DNA of 64,000 nucleotides, taken from contig QEYB01000629.1 in the NCBI GenBank assembly GCA_017562135.1, positions 186,001 through 250,000 of the forward strand. The letters run 5' to 3'. Position 1 is the first letter of the stretch. Each line of letters opens with the position of its first letter. This document shows positions 1 to 13,100 of the stretch, in pieces. The notes below the pieces were generated by a model. That model was not told the DNA's origin. It did not search any database and worked only from the letters and a program-made list of their open reading frames with translations. This DNA is from Dipylidium caninum. Taxonomy: Eukaryota > Platyhelminthes > Cestoda > Cyclophyllidea > Dipylidiidae. A program made the position numbers and the translations under genes.

Positions 1-1171
1 ACTTTGGGGTTTGGCGAAGAAGGTCAACAGACTTACGGGCAGAGGTTCTTAAGAACCGGACTCTGTGGTTGTTAGAGAGCGTGCAGCCCAATGAAGTAGT
101 CCTCAGGCCATTGGGGCAAACTACGCCGGTGACTGCCTAGCTTCTCCCGCCCCCCGCCTCCCCAATTCCTGTCACAAAAGCTCGCCTGCATTTTATCCAT
201 CTCGGTAGCCGTAAAGTTATCCTTTTCTCCAAACCAGTGCAGGACAAAGGCCATTGTAGCCGCCATCTTTCAACCGTTCACAGAATGGAAAGTGAGAGCA
301 AACCAGCGCCGGTTCCAATTACACCTGAATTGACATCCTCGTAATTGCCCCACATCGAGGCGAGGAAGAGGCTCCTCGACTGCGTGAGTGCGCAGCGCAG
401 ATCTCATCGGCGCAGCCCGAGATCCGTGCGCGGGTGGGTGCGGGGCAGCGAGGCGAGTGGCACCCTGCGCCTCCAAGCCACCAGACTCTGCTCGCACCTC
501 TGCGCGCGCGCTCGCGTGTGTGTGTGTGTGTGCGACTGAATGAGGCAACAACTGGCCCTGAGGCGGAGCCTGTTGGCCCCGCGACGAAGCGCCGCGGAGC
601 AACCACCATTTCAACTCGTGCGCGCCAGCGTGCTTGCGTGTGTGCGTGCAAGCGATTGCGTGTAGAGCTTGTGCCTAACGTGACGGCGCTGCATTCGTCA
701 TATTCAAACGAAGTGTGCACACCCTAACACACACGAACTGGTGGCTGTTCTTGTAGGAAAGTTTTGACGAACTGGTAAGTCTCTCAACCTGCCTGTCTGC
801 CTGCGTGTGTCAGCCTCAGTCAGCCCATCTCCTCTCCCCTCCTTCCTTGTCCTCACGTTCGTCAGTCCGCCCTTCCCCAGCCCCACCCCACCCCCCAACG
901 CCGAAGACCGTGTGTTGAGGGGCGGGGGGTGAAGCGGTGGAGGCAAGAAGGCGGCAAAGCGCTTGAGAACCCACTTTGTTTCATTTTCAGGTTGCCGAAC
1001 AGTGTCCATCACGAGAACGTTTTCAGAAGACGTCTAAGAGTAAGTGGAAGGATTCACTTTTCCCCACCTTTTGTCACATTTTCATCAGATTATTTCCTCA
1101 TAATATTAATGTTGTTTTACATTGCATTAATTTTGATGGACTAAAATGTTTTTGCTCGCACCTCATTTGCC
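1..1171 (+). other. 5' flank and probable untranslated leader of the RS-like gene
   Basis: No convincing protein-coding exon was found here. A strong donor (gtaagt) follows position 774. A splice-bounded segment at about 990-1041 (acceptor ttttcag, donor gtaagt) could be a non-coding first or second exon. It is open in one frame, but the chosen start codon lies downstream. The stretch is rich in CpG and alternating GT/GC, consistent with a CpG-rich promoter, but no TATA box or other precise element can be assigned. The start at 1172 was preferred because it has a strong Kozak-like context (gccATGg) and its exon joins the next in phase. Confidence 0.35.
516..532. repeat. (GT)n microsatellite
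   Basis: Uninterrupted GT dinucleotides in the GC-rich leader region, preceded by a GC-alternating tract. Confidence 0.85.
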
Positions 1172-4100
1172 ATGGCATCAATCCGACAACTCTATGATGG
1201 TACGCGTTACTCCTCACATTTGTGTTATTCGAGTCTCACCAACACTTTCCGCTTCTATAAGTTCTCCTTTGTCCCTCCAGCATCCGTTTGACCATTCTTG
1301 GGTAGATGTTTAAGATGCCTGAGGAACCACTAATCTCCTTTCGCAAGCAGGGCCACGTTACGTGGCGTTCCTGTTTCCTATGATGCTCTTCATCCAATTG
1401 GCGACACCATCGAACGATTGGTAAAGAGCGGAATGCGCACATCTGCTAGAAGGACGCCTCGCCAGACCACTTGACACCGGCCCCGCACCAGCGCTTTGAC
1501 GTAAACTCTGGGTGGTGACTAGCATTCTGTAATGCCTCCTCTTCCTCCTACAAGACGTTGGCTCCCCGAAAAGGGGCATTCATGCTCAGTGGAGACGCGT
1601 ACGACCCGCGGGAACTGGCGACCTGCAGAATTACGCAGCAGGCAGGCGCAGATGGCACTGCCGCCTGGGTGGGAGGGCGGTGCAGGAGAGGAGTGGGTGA
1701 GCAGTCTCATGGTCCCCACTTCATCTAATTAACGAGGCGGCCTTGAAACAGAGGCAGGAGAGATCGTTAAGACGGCGCTGGGTGCCGCAGGTACAGAGCT
1801 AACCGGCGGGGGGGGGGAGGGAAGGGGAGGGGAGAGGGGAATCGGTGGCGGTTCGAGTCGGGAGAGATGTGACTTTTAACGCAATGGACGCTGACGGGAG
1901 AGTGGCGACTGCCTCTCCTAGGCGCAAGGGCGGAGGGGGGGGAGTTGGGGAGTTGTGTTTGTGAAAAAAATAAACAAAAATCACTGTAGGGAGGGAAGGA
2001 CGTCCCGTCTAACGTCCCGTACGACGAGTTGTAAATATAGATTCTCTAACATATTTTGTGGACCGATTATTGTGCCAAAGGGCGAAATGGAAGATTCTGT
2101 TAGCCTTCTCAACGAAGTGTCTCTGAGGATCGCGGAGTGGATAGACTAAGTGACTGCCGCGTGGCCGCCTCAGACGCGACGCCTTCATGGGTCTCCGCTC
2201 ACTCGTGTGCCACTTCCTCCGCATCCGCCTCATCCCTTCACACCATGGCTGACGCCGCAGTAGCTTGATCCGTGGCCTGCAAGCGTACAGCAGCGCCTTT
2301 TCGTCCCCTCATCCACCGCTCAAAATGGGTTGTACCTGGCCACTCCATTCAGCTAGTGCTCTGTGTCCCCCATGCATTATGCTGCGGTGGCACCGTTGCC
2401 AAGGCAGAATTGCAGGGTCCCTCAAAGCGTCCGGCGATGCTGGCCACCAGCCTGACGCGTTCGAGGGGCAGGCGAGGCCTCGGCCAGCATCCCCCTCGGG
2501 CCGCCCGCCTGTCTGCCCATCCTTGTGAGGCCGCAAGTAACTCGGATCCCATTTACTTTTCAGGGTTCACCTCAAGCCCGACTGCCACATGGCCAACGTC
2601 CAAGTTGCAAACACAGCGCAATATTCCGGTACACTGCGTGGCAGCTTTGACACATTCCAAAGCCCGCCGTCCCTATTTCATGTGTTACATTTGTTTCTCA
2701 GCACGATTGTCTACTCACTTCACTCTCCTCTCTTGTGTGCCCAGGTGTGTCCGCCGCCCTGATCCCCGACACATGGTGAGCGCCCCAGTAGATTCGGCTC
2801 CTCCGCCCTGGGCCGACGCTAACTTGAGCAGGCCCAACGCCTCAACTGCATCCTTTCTAATCGCTTCTTTCGGAGCCATGTCACCGAACTTGTCGGTGGC
2901 CCCGCGAAAGCCCCACTCTTGACAAATGCTCTTAGTGTAGAAAGGAAAAAAAGGTGGTATTTCTGTTTTAGTGGGAACAGAGGCCAACAAAATCCACAGC
3001 GGTAAACTGTCACTAACAGCTTCGCACAAAAACAACCGATTCAATTGACTCTGGTCTGAAATACTGACTGGGTGATTTCCTTTGTAGGTACAATTTGGCC
3101 CTGCTGCCCCCGAGCACCTCCAATGCCCCGTTCAAGGCCTACATGCCGGTTTCGGCGGCAACTGTGAGCGGTGATTTAAATACTTTGCCTCAACTACCCA
3201 CACTGACGCCTGTGTGTCCACTAACTGAGCGCTTAACGCGGCAAACTTTTGATAAAGCTTGAGAGAAGATGATTTGGTTAGGTCTCAGGCCACTAGTCGG
3301 TTAAGGCTTCTTCTGATGCCTGAGGGAAGATGGTGGGAGGGGAGTGGAATGAGGAACCAGTCAACTCCTCTTCTCCCTGCAGGGTTCGGCCCAAGCGTCG
3401 CCGTGGGGACAGTTCGCCTCCTCCCTCCAAAACGGTAGGTCGTTGACAATTTTAGTGCTCAAATAAAGGGGGCGGGGAGGGGGGAAGAGCAAGATGCCTC
3501 GTGCTGACGTGGAGAGTCGTATTTCTTACACCTCTCAATGATTAGGCATAAGTGGCAACGAGATCTTAGCATTTGCCTGATCAGAACTTCTCAATCCGAG
3601 TGGGAATAAGGCTGTCACATGCCACCAACACCGCCATCACCACCACCACGAGCGTAATACGATTTTACCAGACAGGGGGTGACAAACGGTACTCGTAGTG
3701 CAGCATCGTAATGCAAAATGGCGCTGCGGGGCTGATTTGCCGCAGTCTGCCGGGGCTCCCCTCCGACGGCCGGTGGTGTCCTGACCCGACGCCTCACCGC
3801 ATCTTTTGTACCTTCAAGCCAGTCAGACCCCCCGGCAGGCTATTAGCCGGGCGGCCGGTGGGAAAACTAGTAAGATGAATTCTTCCTCGACAACCCAACC
3901 TCGCGCATAACTCCTTACTCTACCGCCGCTAACCCGTCGGTGTTAGCTAGCAAACGGCTATAACTCTTGGGGCTCCAAAACTGTGCAAAACTTCGCCCCC
4001 GTGACCACTTCGCCCCGTTCGGACTCACCGCCCTGCCCCTCTGCCCCGCCCCCGCCCCTGCCTAAAACGGCCTCCTTACCTTTCAAGAGACGAATCCGAA

Positions 4101-7100
4101 CGAGTGCGTCACGAAGATCATCGTGTCCAACTTCGAGGGCCCAATTACCGTGACGTGCACAGGTGGGTGGTGCTTCCTCTGCATAACCCCATGTTTTTCG
4201 TGCGATTTTCCCCAAAATACAAGGACACGCGCCCACGTCCCACTCGCCAATGCGAGCAGTGGCTGAAGGCTTCTCCTCCCCTTCGGGCTACTCGCTAGGT
4301 GGTCTGTGGCACTTTAGGCGGAGTGAAAGGCGCCTCGTGCACCGCTTTCTCACCAGCCGACAGAGCAGTGAGCACCGGTGCGGAGTCACTTGTAGGCCAC
4401 GGCTTTCTTAACGGTGTCAAAACCGGGGATTTTCCCACAATTTTCCAAAACTCCCTTCCTATTTTCTCGCTAACGAAATGCTGTTTATCTTATACCTCTT
4501 ACTGCAGATGTCACACCGAAGTGTCCGAATCCTCCCGTTCCCCCGATGGCCCAATTCCCCTCCTATCAGCCTCCGATGGTCTGCCCAAAGCCATTTGCCC
4601 CGGTAAGATTGCCTTCACTCCGGTTATTTTTAACGCCCGGGCCCCCTGTTCTTTTACCCCCGATCGGTGGTGCACGTTTTGACACTCGCCGCGGATCTGT
4701 CGTCTGACAAATGTCCGCCGTCTGTCTCGAGGTGGCGCGGCGTCTCATTTCCTCGTGGCGCAGTGATTTGGCGAAGCTCTCGGGCTGTGCGAAGGCTCCT
4801 CTACCGACGGAGACGGCTGTCGCTGCGGCGGCGGCATTCACATTTGCTTCTCGAAGTGCCCTGAGTCACGGCTTTTAATTGAGTCCCGTGTCTCCTCGCT
4901 CCGCTAACCCTACGAGCACCTCTCGACAGGCCTGGTGGATACCCGCAGCTCCAATTAGACGAAATAATTGCATCTTCCCGCGTGAAGTAATTGACTTTCA
5001 CTGCCATTACTGAATGTGGGAGTTTAAACGCCTTCACCGTGGAAACTAACACACTCGTGGCGCGGTTCCGGTGACCTTTCGTGTCTAGGTCAATGCCAAG
5101 GCCCCGTTTTATGCTTGCAGGCCTCCCCATTCCACGGGACTCGGAGGATTATCAGGAGGAGCGGTGGTCCGAACGCTAAGAGGGCCTAATAATTGGGCCA
5201 TAAAATGGCCAAAATGCGGCCCCTTCGTCTTATTTCAAGCCATTTTGCTATTCCCCCTCTGCTGCTGACTGGGGAACGTCGGCCACTACGAAAATAAGCT
5301 TGTCATAGAGCTTTCGCCCCGCTGTTGGCGGAACGATGACACCGCAAAAATTTTGCCCTCTGCTCTTCTCTATTCCCACCTTGTGTGGCGAAATACAGCG
5401 TAATTTGCATTAAAATTACTCATCTGATCTACTCCCATTTGGCCAATTTGGTGCTGGCGACGTTTTTGAAAACGGGTGACGACAAAGCCCGACTGTCGCC
5501 TCGCAGGCACCAATGGCGTCTTTAATTCGTTGCCCACTTCGTGAAGAGGCGGCCGTGCAGCACCGTGTGGGGAACTGGAGGCCGTCGAGACCCCTCTGCC
5601 AAGAAGCACGAGGGGGAAGCACCATAAATGCTTCAACTGCGCACTCATGCAATGCGGCTGTTTTGTCTGTCATAAGGAGGCGTTAAGGGCCTAATTCTCC
5701 CTGTTTTCACCCCTCCAGGCTGGAGCGTGTGTTGGAATTCCACGTGAGCCCCGGGAGCCGTACCGATTCCGACGTTCGCATTCTAAGAGGAAGAGTTCCA
5801 AAAAGCGTAGGGAATCTCTTTTCGCCTGCGTTATGCGACATACCACCGCCCGCCTTCGCGGCCTTTCCTCATGCTCCGTCTCCTTTTAGGCTCCAAAAGT
5901 CCGAGGAAGGAGAGGTCCCACGACAAGGGTGAGTGATTATGTCAAGGAAGGAGTAGTTACAGACATCCACACACAGACACGCAGTCGATCATGTATGCTG
6001 AGCTTTTCCACCCTTCAAGTGGATGTTGCTTTATGACAGCACTTGGTGTTGCGCCTTGACTCATTTCTACGCCTGTCCTCGGCGCCCGTCGACCTGCTCA
6101 TCCCTGTCGAAACACGGAGAGACGCGTCACTTTCCCTGCTCAAGGCACTGTCTGACATGAGGAGCAAAGTTAGCAGGCAAATGGATGTCGAGTTGGACGA
6201 TTTTAACAACTCATCGTTCTGCGCTACTTAAATCGATTACAGCGTCCACCGCAATTTCACTTTTCGTAGGCGCTTGACGCTTCCGCAACGACACTAACAA
6301 CGCATTCGCACTCTTATCCTCCACTTGAGGTCCCATCAACTGCTCAAAGAGTTGGCCTAGTCACAGGCTGCCATTCACTTTCGGCGGCTAACGGTTTTGG
6401 TAGCACTAGTTCGTGGAGGAGCGCGAGAAGAGCCTGAAAAATTTCCACTTCTCAGAGAGTGTAACAGGCTTAGGGGCGCACAAAGGATTGTTTGACTGCC
6501 TTCCACTCAGGAGGATTAAAACGTCTTGGAGCAGGACGGCCGGCTGCATGCTCTCAGCATTCCTACACACTCCTCGAAGTGTCCCTTGTGCTGATGTCTC
6601 CAACTTGAGTTAACAACCCGAGTCTCCGCCTCGAAGGGGATCTCCCTCGGGCTCAACTGACTTGGATACATAAATCTCGCCACAGCTCTGTTTCGAAATA
6701 TATCTGCGCTAGCCTCTCCTGCATCCAGGGCGGCACATTCATCAATCTCGTCCCGAGACACCTCTTCTCGCCCTTCCCCATACTTGCATTCGCAGTGTTC
6801 TCGTTGAGAAATTGAGACCCGAGGAGCACCATAAGCCTCTCTCCCACCGAAATTTTTTGCACGCTGCGAAGGTACCGAGGGGAATGACAACGATTACACC
6901 AATGCCGACGTCCACCTCCTGTCGCGATTCACACGCTTCTGAGTGGCCGAGCGGCCGATGGGGAGGCGCGAGGCAGGGATGGTTTTTATCCCCAGCCTTT
7001 TTGACCACTTTTGCATCGCCTTCTCGCGCTCCCTCCACGCGAGATTTGCCCGTTTGTGACAATACGACGACGCCGGAGAAGAGGGGCTGCGGGTAGCTCG

Positions 7101-10100
7101 CGCAGGGTCGCTTCCATGGCCGGTCCCGCGGGCCTCGAGACGGGAGCGGGGAAGGTGGCTCCCGCCGAAGAGGCGGGCGCCGAATGCGCCTCCGTCATGA
7201 TCGCCTCTTTCGAGTTACAAGTAAAAATCTTGTCTGGGCGTTACGTGTGTGAGTACTTCATTAGGTCTAATTAAATTTTCTTTCTCTAATCCACCTTCGC
7301 ATCGCCGTGTTTTCGTCAGCTCACTTGTTTACCACGAGTCCAATTTGTCGCCACAGCCAATCATCAACTCCGCATGATGTTACGTTGCTGGGTTCCACAA
7401 TTTCGTTCTTACACACGCCGGAATGCCTCCGTGCCTCCGCTAATTAATTAGATTTTCGCCAGATTCCCGTTTGCCACACAAGCCTCCCAGTAGGGGGGAC
7501 CGAGGTTCCCCGAGGTGGAGCCTTCGACCGTCAGCAAAGGGGGCTAAGTCTTCTTCGTCCCCGGCGGACCATTTTGGCCTCCTCGTCGGCGCCTCCACTG
7601 ATTAACTACACGCATTGTACGGGAGTTTGTGCCACTTTCTCCCGAAATTCGGTCGCCTGCTAGTGGGAAACTTTGCGTCACGCGACAGGGGCAACGAGTT
7701 CTTCACAACCTCGTCTTTGACATTCACTGGAGCTTTAAAGGACTGAACCGTGGTTTGACTGGTCCATGATGATGGTGGGTCACAATTTTTAAATTTCGGT
7801 TCCCCGTACCGCTGCCGCCACCTCACGACGAGCGAGACGCTAAAGGAACAAAGAAGTCATTCGCCTGCCTCGGGAAAGCCTTAACTCACTCCGCTGAGAG
7901 CGCGCAACCCCATAAATTTTTCCGAGGACAGTAGAGCAGGGCAAAATCAGAGGAGAACTCCTTCAGCGGACTATCAGGCTGTCCACCTATTGAGAAGACG
8001 ATTTGAAGAAGTGTGTTTCACTACGGACTGACACGAATGGCAGTGGACAGCGCTTTAGGGGTCCTTGGGGCAAAAATTACACTAATTACATCTCGATTTG
8101 CCTTTATGGCAGGGCATTCGGAGGCGTCGCCGAAGGAGGGATGGAAAAAGAGCTCCAAGTCGCCTCCCGGCACTCGGTCCAAGTCGCCGCATTTGAAGGC
8201 ATCGAGGAACCCGGCGCCGCCACCGCCGTCATCGTCGACTTCTTCGCCGTCGGGGCCGGTTCCAATGCCAAATCTACCGCCCGCCCCCACGGCAGAGCAG
8301 TTGCAGTCGGCCGTCCTGAGGCCTGTGCAGCCGCGTCCGCGGCCCTACAACATTGAGACGGCGCAGACTCTGCTCCTGCCCGGTAAACAGCCCTCCTTGC
8401 TGCTTGCTCAGGGTAGACCAGCATCAACCGCATGGCCACCGGCTCGTGGTTGTGTGGTTGGCCTCTGGCGCCTCCTAAACCCCAGAGCAACTAATTTTGG
8501 GGATTTTATTCTCGAGACGTGAACTACATTGCCGACTTCAGGGGTGATGCAGCCTCCTCCTCGCCCGTCGGTTAATGCGTTGTGTCTTTTGTCGTGGTTT
8601 GTGAGGCTCGTGGAATGTGAAGTGCGCAGGCATTCGCAGATTCCGAACACGAAAAGCCTGATTAACTCTTTAGCTGACGAAATCTACTTCCCTAACTCTC
8701 TTAGACGTAGTCAAAAGAGGCCCAACGCGCCTAACACGGCCACACTTTGGGTATTTGAAGTTTTCATCTCGGTGACTTCTTCTGCACCCCGATACCCTCT
8801 TCTGCGCCGAAACTCGCCATTGAGGCGCTATAAAAACTGTCATTTGTCGGATTAAGTGTCGGGGGGGGGTGGAGGCGGGGCGAGGGAACAGCCATGGGAA
8901 TGCTGTTTCCTGCGGCGGGGCAGTCACCAAGCCCGGGGGAACGTGGCTGCTCCTCCTGCGCACTTTGGGGTGGCGTCGGCCGAGGGCTCATTTCACTTCC
9001 CCGCGCTACCCGCACAATTCAAAGGCAAAGCCCACTTTTCTTAATGAAATTAGCCGATGAGTGCTCACCTCCACACCAGCCATGTGGCACTTGAGAGGCG
9101 GTTGCTCGGCTTCTGCCACATTTTGCGGTGCCAATCTCATAAGAGTCGCAAACGCTTAGGGTTCTGCAGTGCACCGTCGAGTCGAGGCGGCGCCGAGTGT
9201 CTCCACTTTGCTGGTGGCGCCGCCTCCTCTGCGCGCCTCCTCCCTGCTTTCCGTCTTATCGGTCTCGACTAAGTGTCTGCTTGTTAAAGACACTTCGTCA
9301 CCCTCTTCAAAGGCTTATTTATCACGTTTGAACTTGTTTACAACCCGCAAACTTGTGTGCTTTGGCATTGGCTCGTTCGTATGGAAACTGGCTGTCAGTG
9401 CAGCGACTCGACGCTCGCCCCCGCCTTCCATGCTCTCACCACATGAAGGACCCACTTTCACTAATAAAGTCCTCCACTTCTGGCAAATCCGATTAGCAGA
9501 GTGTGGAAGACCTTCGCCACGTTCAGAGCTGCACAATTGCTCCTTGCTGGAGCCCGTTTTCCCTCTGCCACCTCTTCGCAGTTGGCGCGGCACGAAGCCC
9601 TCGTCTTCGGTGATGCGGCACTCGTCGAGCGGGGCCGATGTTGTGCGGCCCCAGCAACCGACATCAGGCGCTGCCTACGGCCGAGGTCCTCTTCCCTTTC
9701 CCCTATGACCTTGTGCAAGGACGCAATTTACGACGCATCTGCCTCAGTTATTTTTATACTGTGAGGCGTTTGGCGTTTTGGTTAAGACTTTCTCTTCCTC
9801 CGATGTCATTTCTATTGTCTCAAAGTGGCGAGAGATTGAGAACGACCGATTGGGAGTTGGGAGGCATGCCGTGTCCAGCTGCACCCTAGCACGACCTCGA
9901 GTATTTTAGTGAGGCAGTCTGCTTACGGGAACCTCGGAACCCCCTGCTGACTGGGCCGATGGCTCGAAAAGGTGAGTCTTGACTCTTTCAAAGAAGATGG
10001 CCGGGAAACGAGCGACCGCGCTGCACCCCGCGACGGTCAGGGGGGCAGGACGAGTTTTTCCATCACAAATGACGGCATTTGGGGCTGTGGATGCTGGGCA

Positions 10101-13100
10101 ATGGGAGAAGAGGATGAAATTGACGTGTTCTTGCTTGATTTCAACAGAGCCGGAGAAGGCGGCGGAACGCGAGCGGAGCAAGAGCCCCGAGGCCAAGCGG
10201 TGTCCGTGCCACTGCGTGCCAATGATTTACTGCATGCCCAGCTGCCCTTACCACTGCCACCAAGTAAGCCATGGCTGCTGCGATCACTCTGGCTTCTGGC
10301 CTTGGTGAATGCCGGTCTTGTCACAATTTTTCTCTTGGCGAACCTTTCTCTCCCACATCTTGCGCCCAAATAAACGCTATTCCTACCGGTCACAATTGCC
10401 TTCCTTAATTCTTGCGTGCAGCACAACTGCGTGGGCGAGTGTAACCTTTGACCGAGTGACACGGGGAGCCACTGGCTGGCGTCATCCGGGGCTCGAATTC
10501 ATCCGCGTGCGAGGGTAAACGTCCACCGTGTGCCAGAAGGAAGGTTGGTGGACGAGACGGGGCGAAGGGAAACTCGCTCGTCCTGAGCTCCGGCCGATGC
10601 ACACCCCGCAGAGGCCGTACTTAGCGGGGCCACAGGGGGGGGAGAGGGGGAGGGGAAGGGGGACAGGGCACTTCCCGTCGACGGGGGCTTTGTCTACCCC
10701 TCGAGGAGGGCGGAGAGGCCCGGGGGAGGGGCGGCGCCCGTCTCGCCCGAGGGGTGAACCGCGAGGTAGGCTTTAAAAGTCAAAATTATCTGTTTTAGTC
10801 AAGATCGCCGCGAGCTGACAGACAAATCCAGAGGTTAATGGACATCTGCGAAGGGGTGAGTGAAGACTGCGCGTTCTTTGGGTAAAAAGAGAAAGAGGGA
10901 GAGAGAGAGAGAGAGAGCGCGCGTGAGAGAAAAAGAAAGGACACCCGCCCGGAAGGGGCGAAAGAGGCGAATTATTCCATCCCATGCTAATTCTCTCTTC
11001 TTGTGCCCTTATGTTGTGCTCGAAGCGGAGACCCATCGTGCTTCAAATTATAAAAGAGCAGGTAAGTTTCGCACATCCGGATGGTCACTTCGCTCTCGCC
11101 CTCGTCCTCTTCTTCCTCTCCCCTCCCCTTCCCCTTCTGGCCGTCGTAATCGCTCCCCTGCTCCCCTTCTTGACGACTTCGCCCTCCACTTACTTCACTA
11201 ACTCCTTAAAATCTCAAAAACCACATCTTACTTTTAACTAATAACCGAGTGTTTTGGCCAGACAGCAGGTGAGATGATCGGGTTGGTGGTTTCACGGGTG
11301 CCTTACGATGGTGATCGCGGGACTAAGGCGGACTAACCCTTTCGCCGTGCCCGAGCGTAGCGACAACTGCCCTGTCCTCGCGTTCTGCACGCTCACCAGT
11401 GGGTTAATCGCCTAAGCCGCCACGACTGGGGGTGCTGCACCGACAAATGCTTTGTCCACTGAACAGACAGCACTTTCCCCTTTCAGTCGCGCTCCCACTC
11501 GCTGCCCAGACCGAAGACGCCGAGGGACGGTCGAATTCGCCAACATGTGAGTGCATTCCCCTTTGGTAAATCCGCTTTCTCCCTCAAAAAATTGGCCGCT
11601 TTGGCCATTGCCTCCCAAGTTTTCCTCGCGTCTCCCACCTCGAAGTGGCCTCCTGACGCTCCGCCACCCGTGGGCTTTCGGTTGCCGGCGGGAGCGCATC
11701 CCACACACCCACACACGTCCGAGGTGGCGCGGAGCCGCGTCTTCAGCAAACGCTTTGACGTTAAGTGGCAGCCCGAGCGTCCTTATTTCGCCTTCTTGCC
11801 TCGTGGCGTTTGTCAGACGCTTTTACCATCGAAGAGAAACTATTTAAAACTTGGCCTCTAGGAAACCGCTCGTCTGTGTGGGAACCTTCTGCCTTGAAGC
11901 TAGTGTGGGGGCCTCCCACGCGTCCACTCAAGTCGCTCGTCCGGATTCTCTTCGCAACCCGCTCCACATTATGTGACCCTTTGAAGGCCCTCCGATGCTC
12001 TTTGTTCGAGGTTCTAGCGAATCTCAGATTCACTGGCACCCGTCTACAGTCTTTAACTAATTCGATCATCCTCCACCTTCAACTGCCATCCCTGAATGAA
12101 GTGGTCGCGGCCTCCCTTCCCAACAGTTGGCTAAACGTCCATCCCTCGGAGTGACTTCAAGCAGAGGCGACAAAATTATTTTTATTTGCCTATCATGGAC
12201 AAGTTGTCGGTCCGAACCTCTTTGACGCCTGGAATAACCGATGCATTTCTAGCCAAGAACTTTTCTCACTGAGGCTCTTTAGGGACGCTCATAACTCAAG
12301 AAATTTTCGCACGGGCTGCGTCAGTGCGAGTTCCTCGCTATTCTGGCAGAGAAGAGTGTCACTTTCTCTCCTCCCCGCTCACGAGCCGTCGGCGAGTAGT
12401 CACCAGTGTCTCCATATCTCCCTGCTGTTGTCACGATGAGTGCGTTGAAGTCTTAGAATCGGCAGACGACCTTTCGCATGGAAGAGGGAGTGCTGCGCGC
12501 CACCGTCCACCGGCAAAGTGCTGCCACCGCCTACTTGCGTGCGTGCTGCTCGCGGTCAAGTAGGGGGAAGCGGTTTCCCCCACCCAGTCTGGTGTCCCGG
12601 CTGGGAAAAGAGTAGAGGAAAGAGTGGTATAAAAAGCTTGACGGGGAAACGAGTGGGCAAAGAGTCAGGCCAACAAAGTGAATTGCTTGATTACCTCTGT
12701 CGCGATTTCAACGACCTCCGCGGGCTCCAGTTTCCCGGTGGCATTTTCGACAGGCGAGATAGCGCGAAGTGGAAGAGGCCCCCTCGCAAGCGTTTGCAGC
12801 CGTTTTATGCCCACTTTAGCCTTCGGAGACCTCGAGACGTTCTCTTCTGTCCGGCCTCACTGTCGACGCAGCGCCTGTCGTGTCTCCGTTGAAGACCGTG
12901 ATCAGAACCTCGCCGCCGCCTCAGCAGCCTCTGCATTTGCAGGGCCTCTTTGGGTCGCGTAAAGGTAAGTTTTGATGCTGGCAGCGCCGAGGAAGTTTTT
13001 GCTCGAGAAACGTCTCCTCAATGCCAGTTATTTTGAAGTCAGCTTGCGACTCTTTAGATGTCACTTCTGAGTCTGAAATTTAAGCAAAGGAGGGTGTCTT

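Noticed and set aside
2272..2628. Alternative frame through exon 2564-2628 (Ser/Thr-rich)
   Set aside because: It would match the phase of the preceding exon but not the next two, while the chosen frame stays open and in phase through all downstream exons.
5120..5180. Exon-like segment after a tgcag acceptor
   Set aside because: No donor gives a phase compatible with both neighbouring exons, whereas 4508-4602 joins 5719-5806 directly.
8003..8356. Overlapping 117-codon frame in the RS-like gene region
   Set aside because: A shadow frame of the exon 8113-8382; the other frame has RS/Pro composition and correct splice phase.
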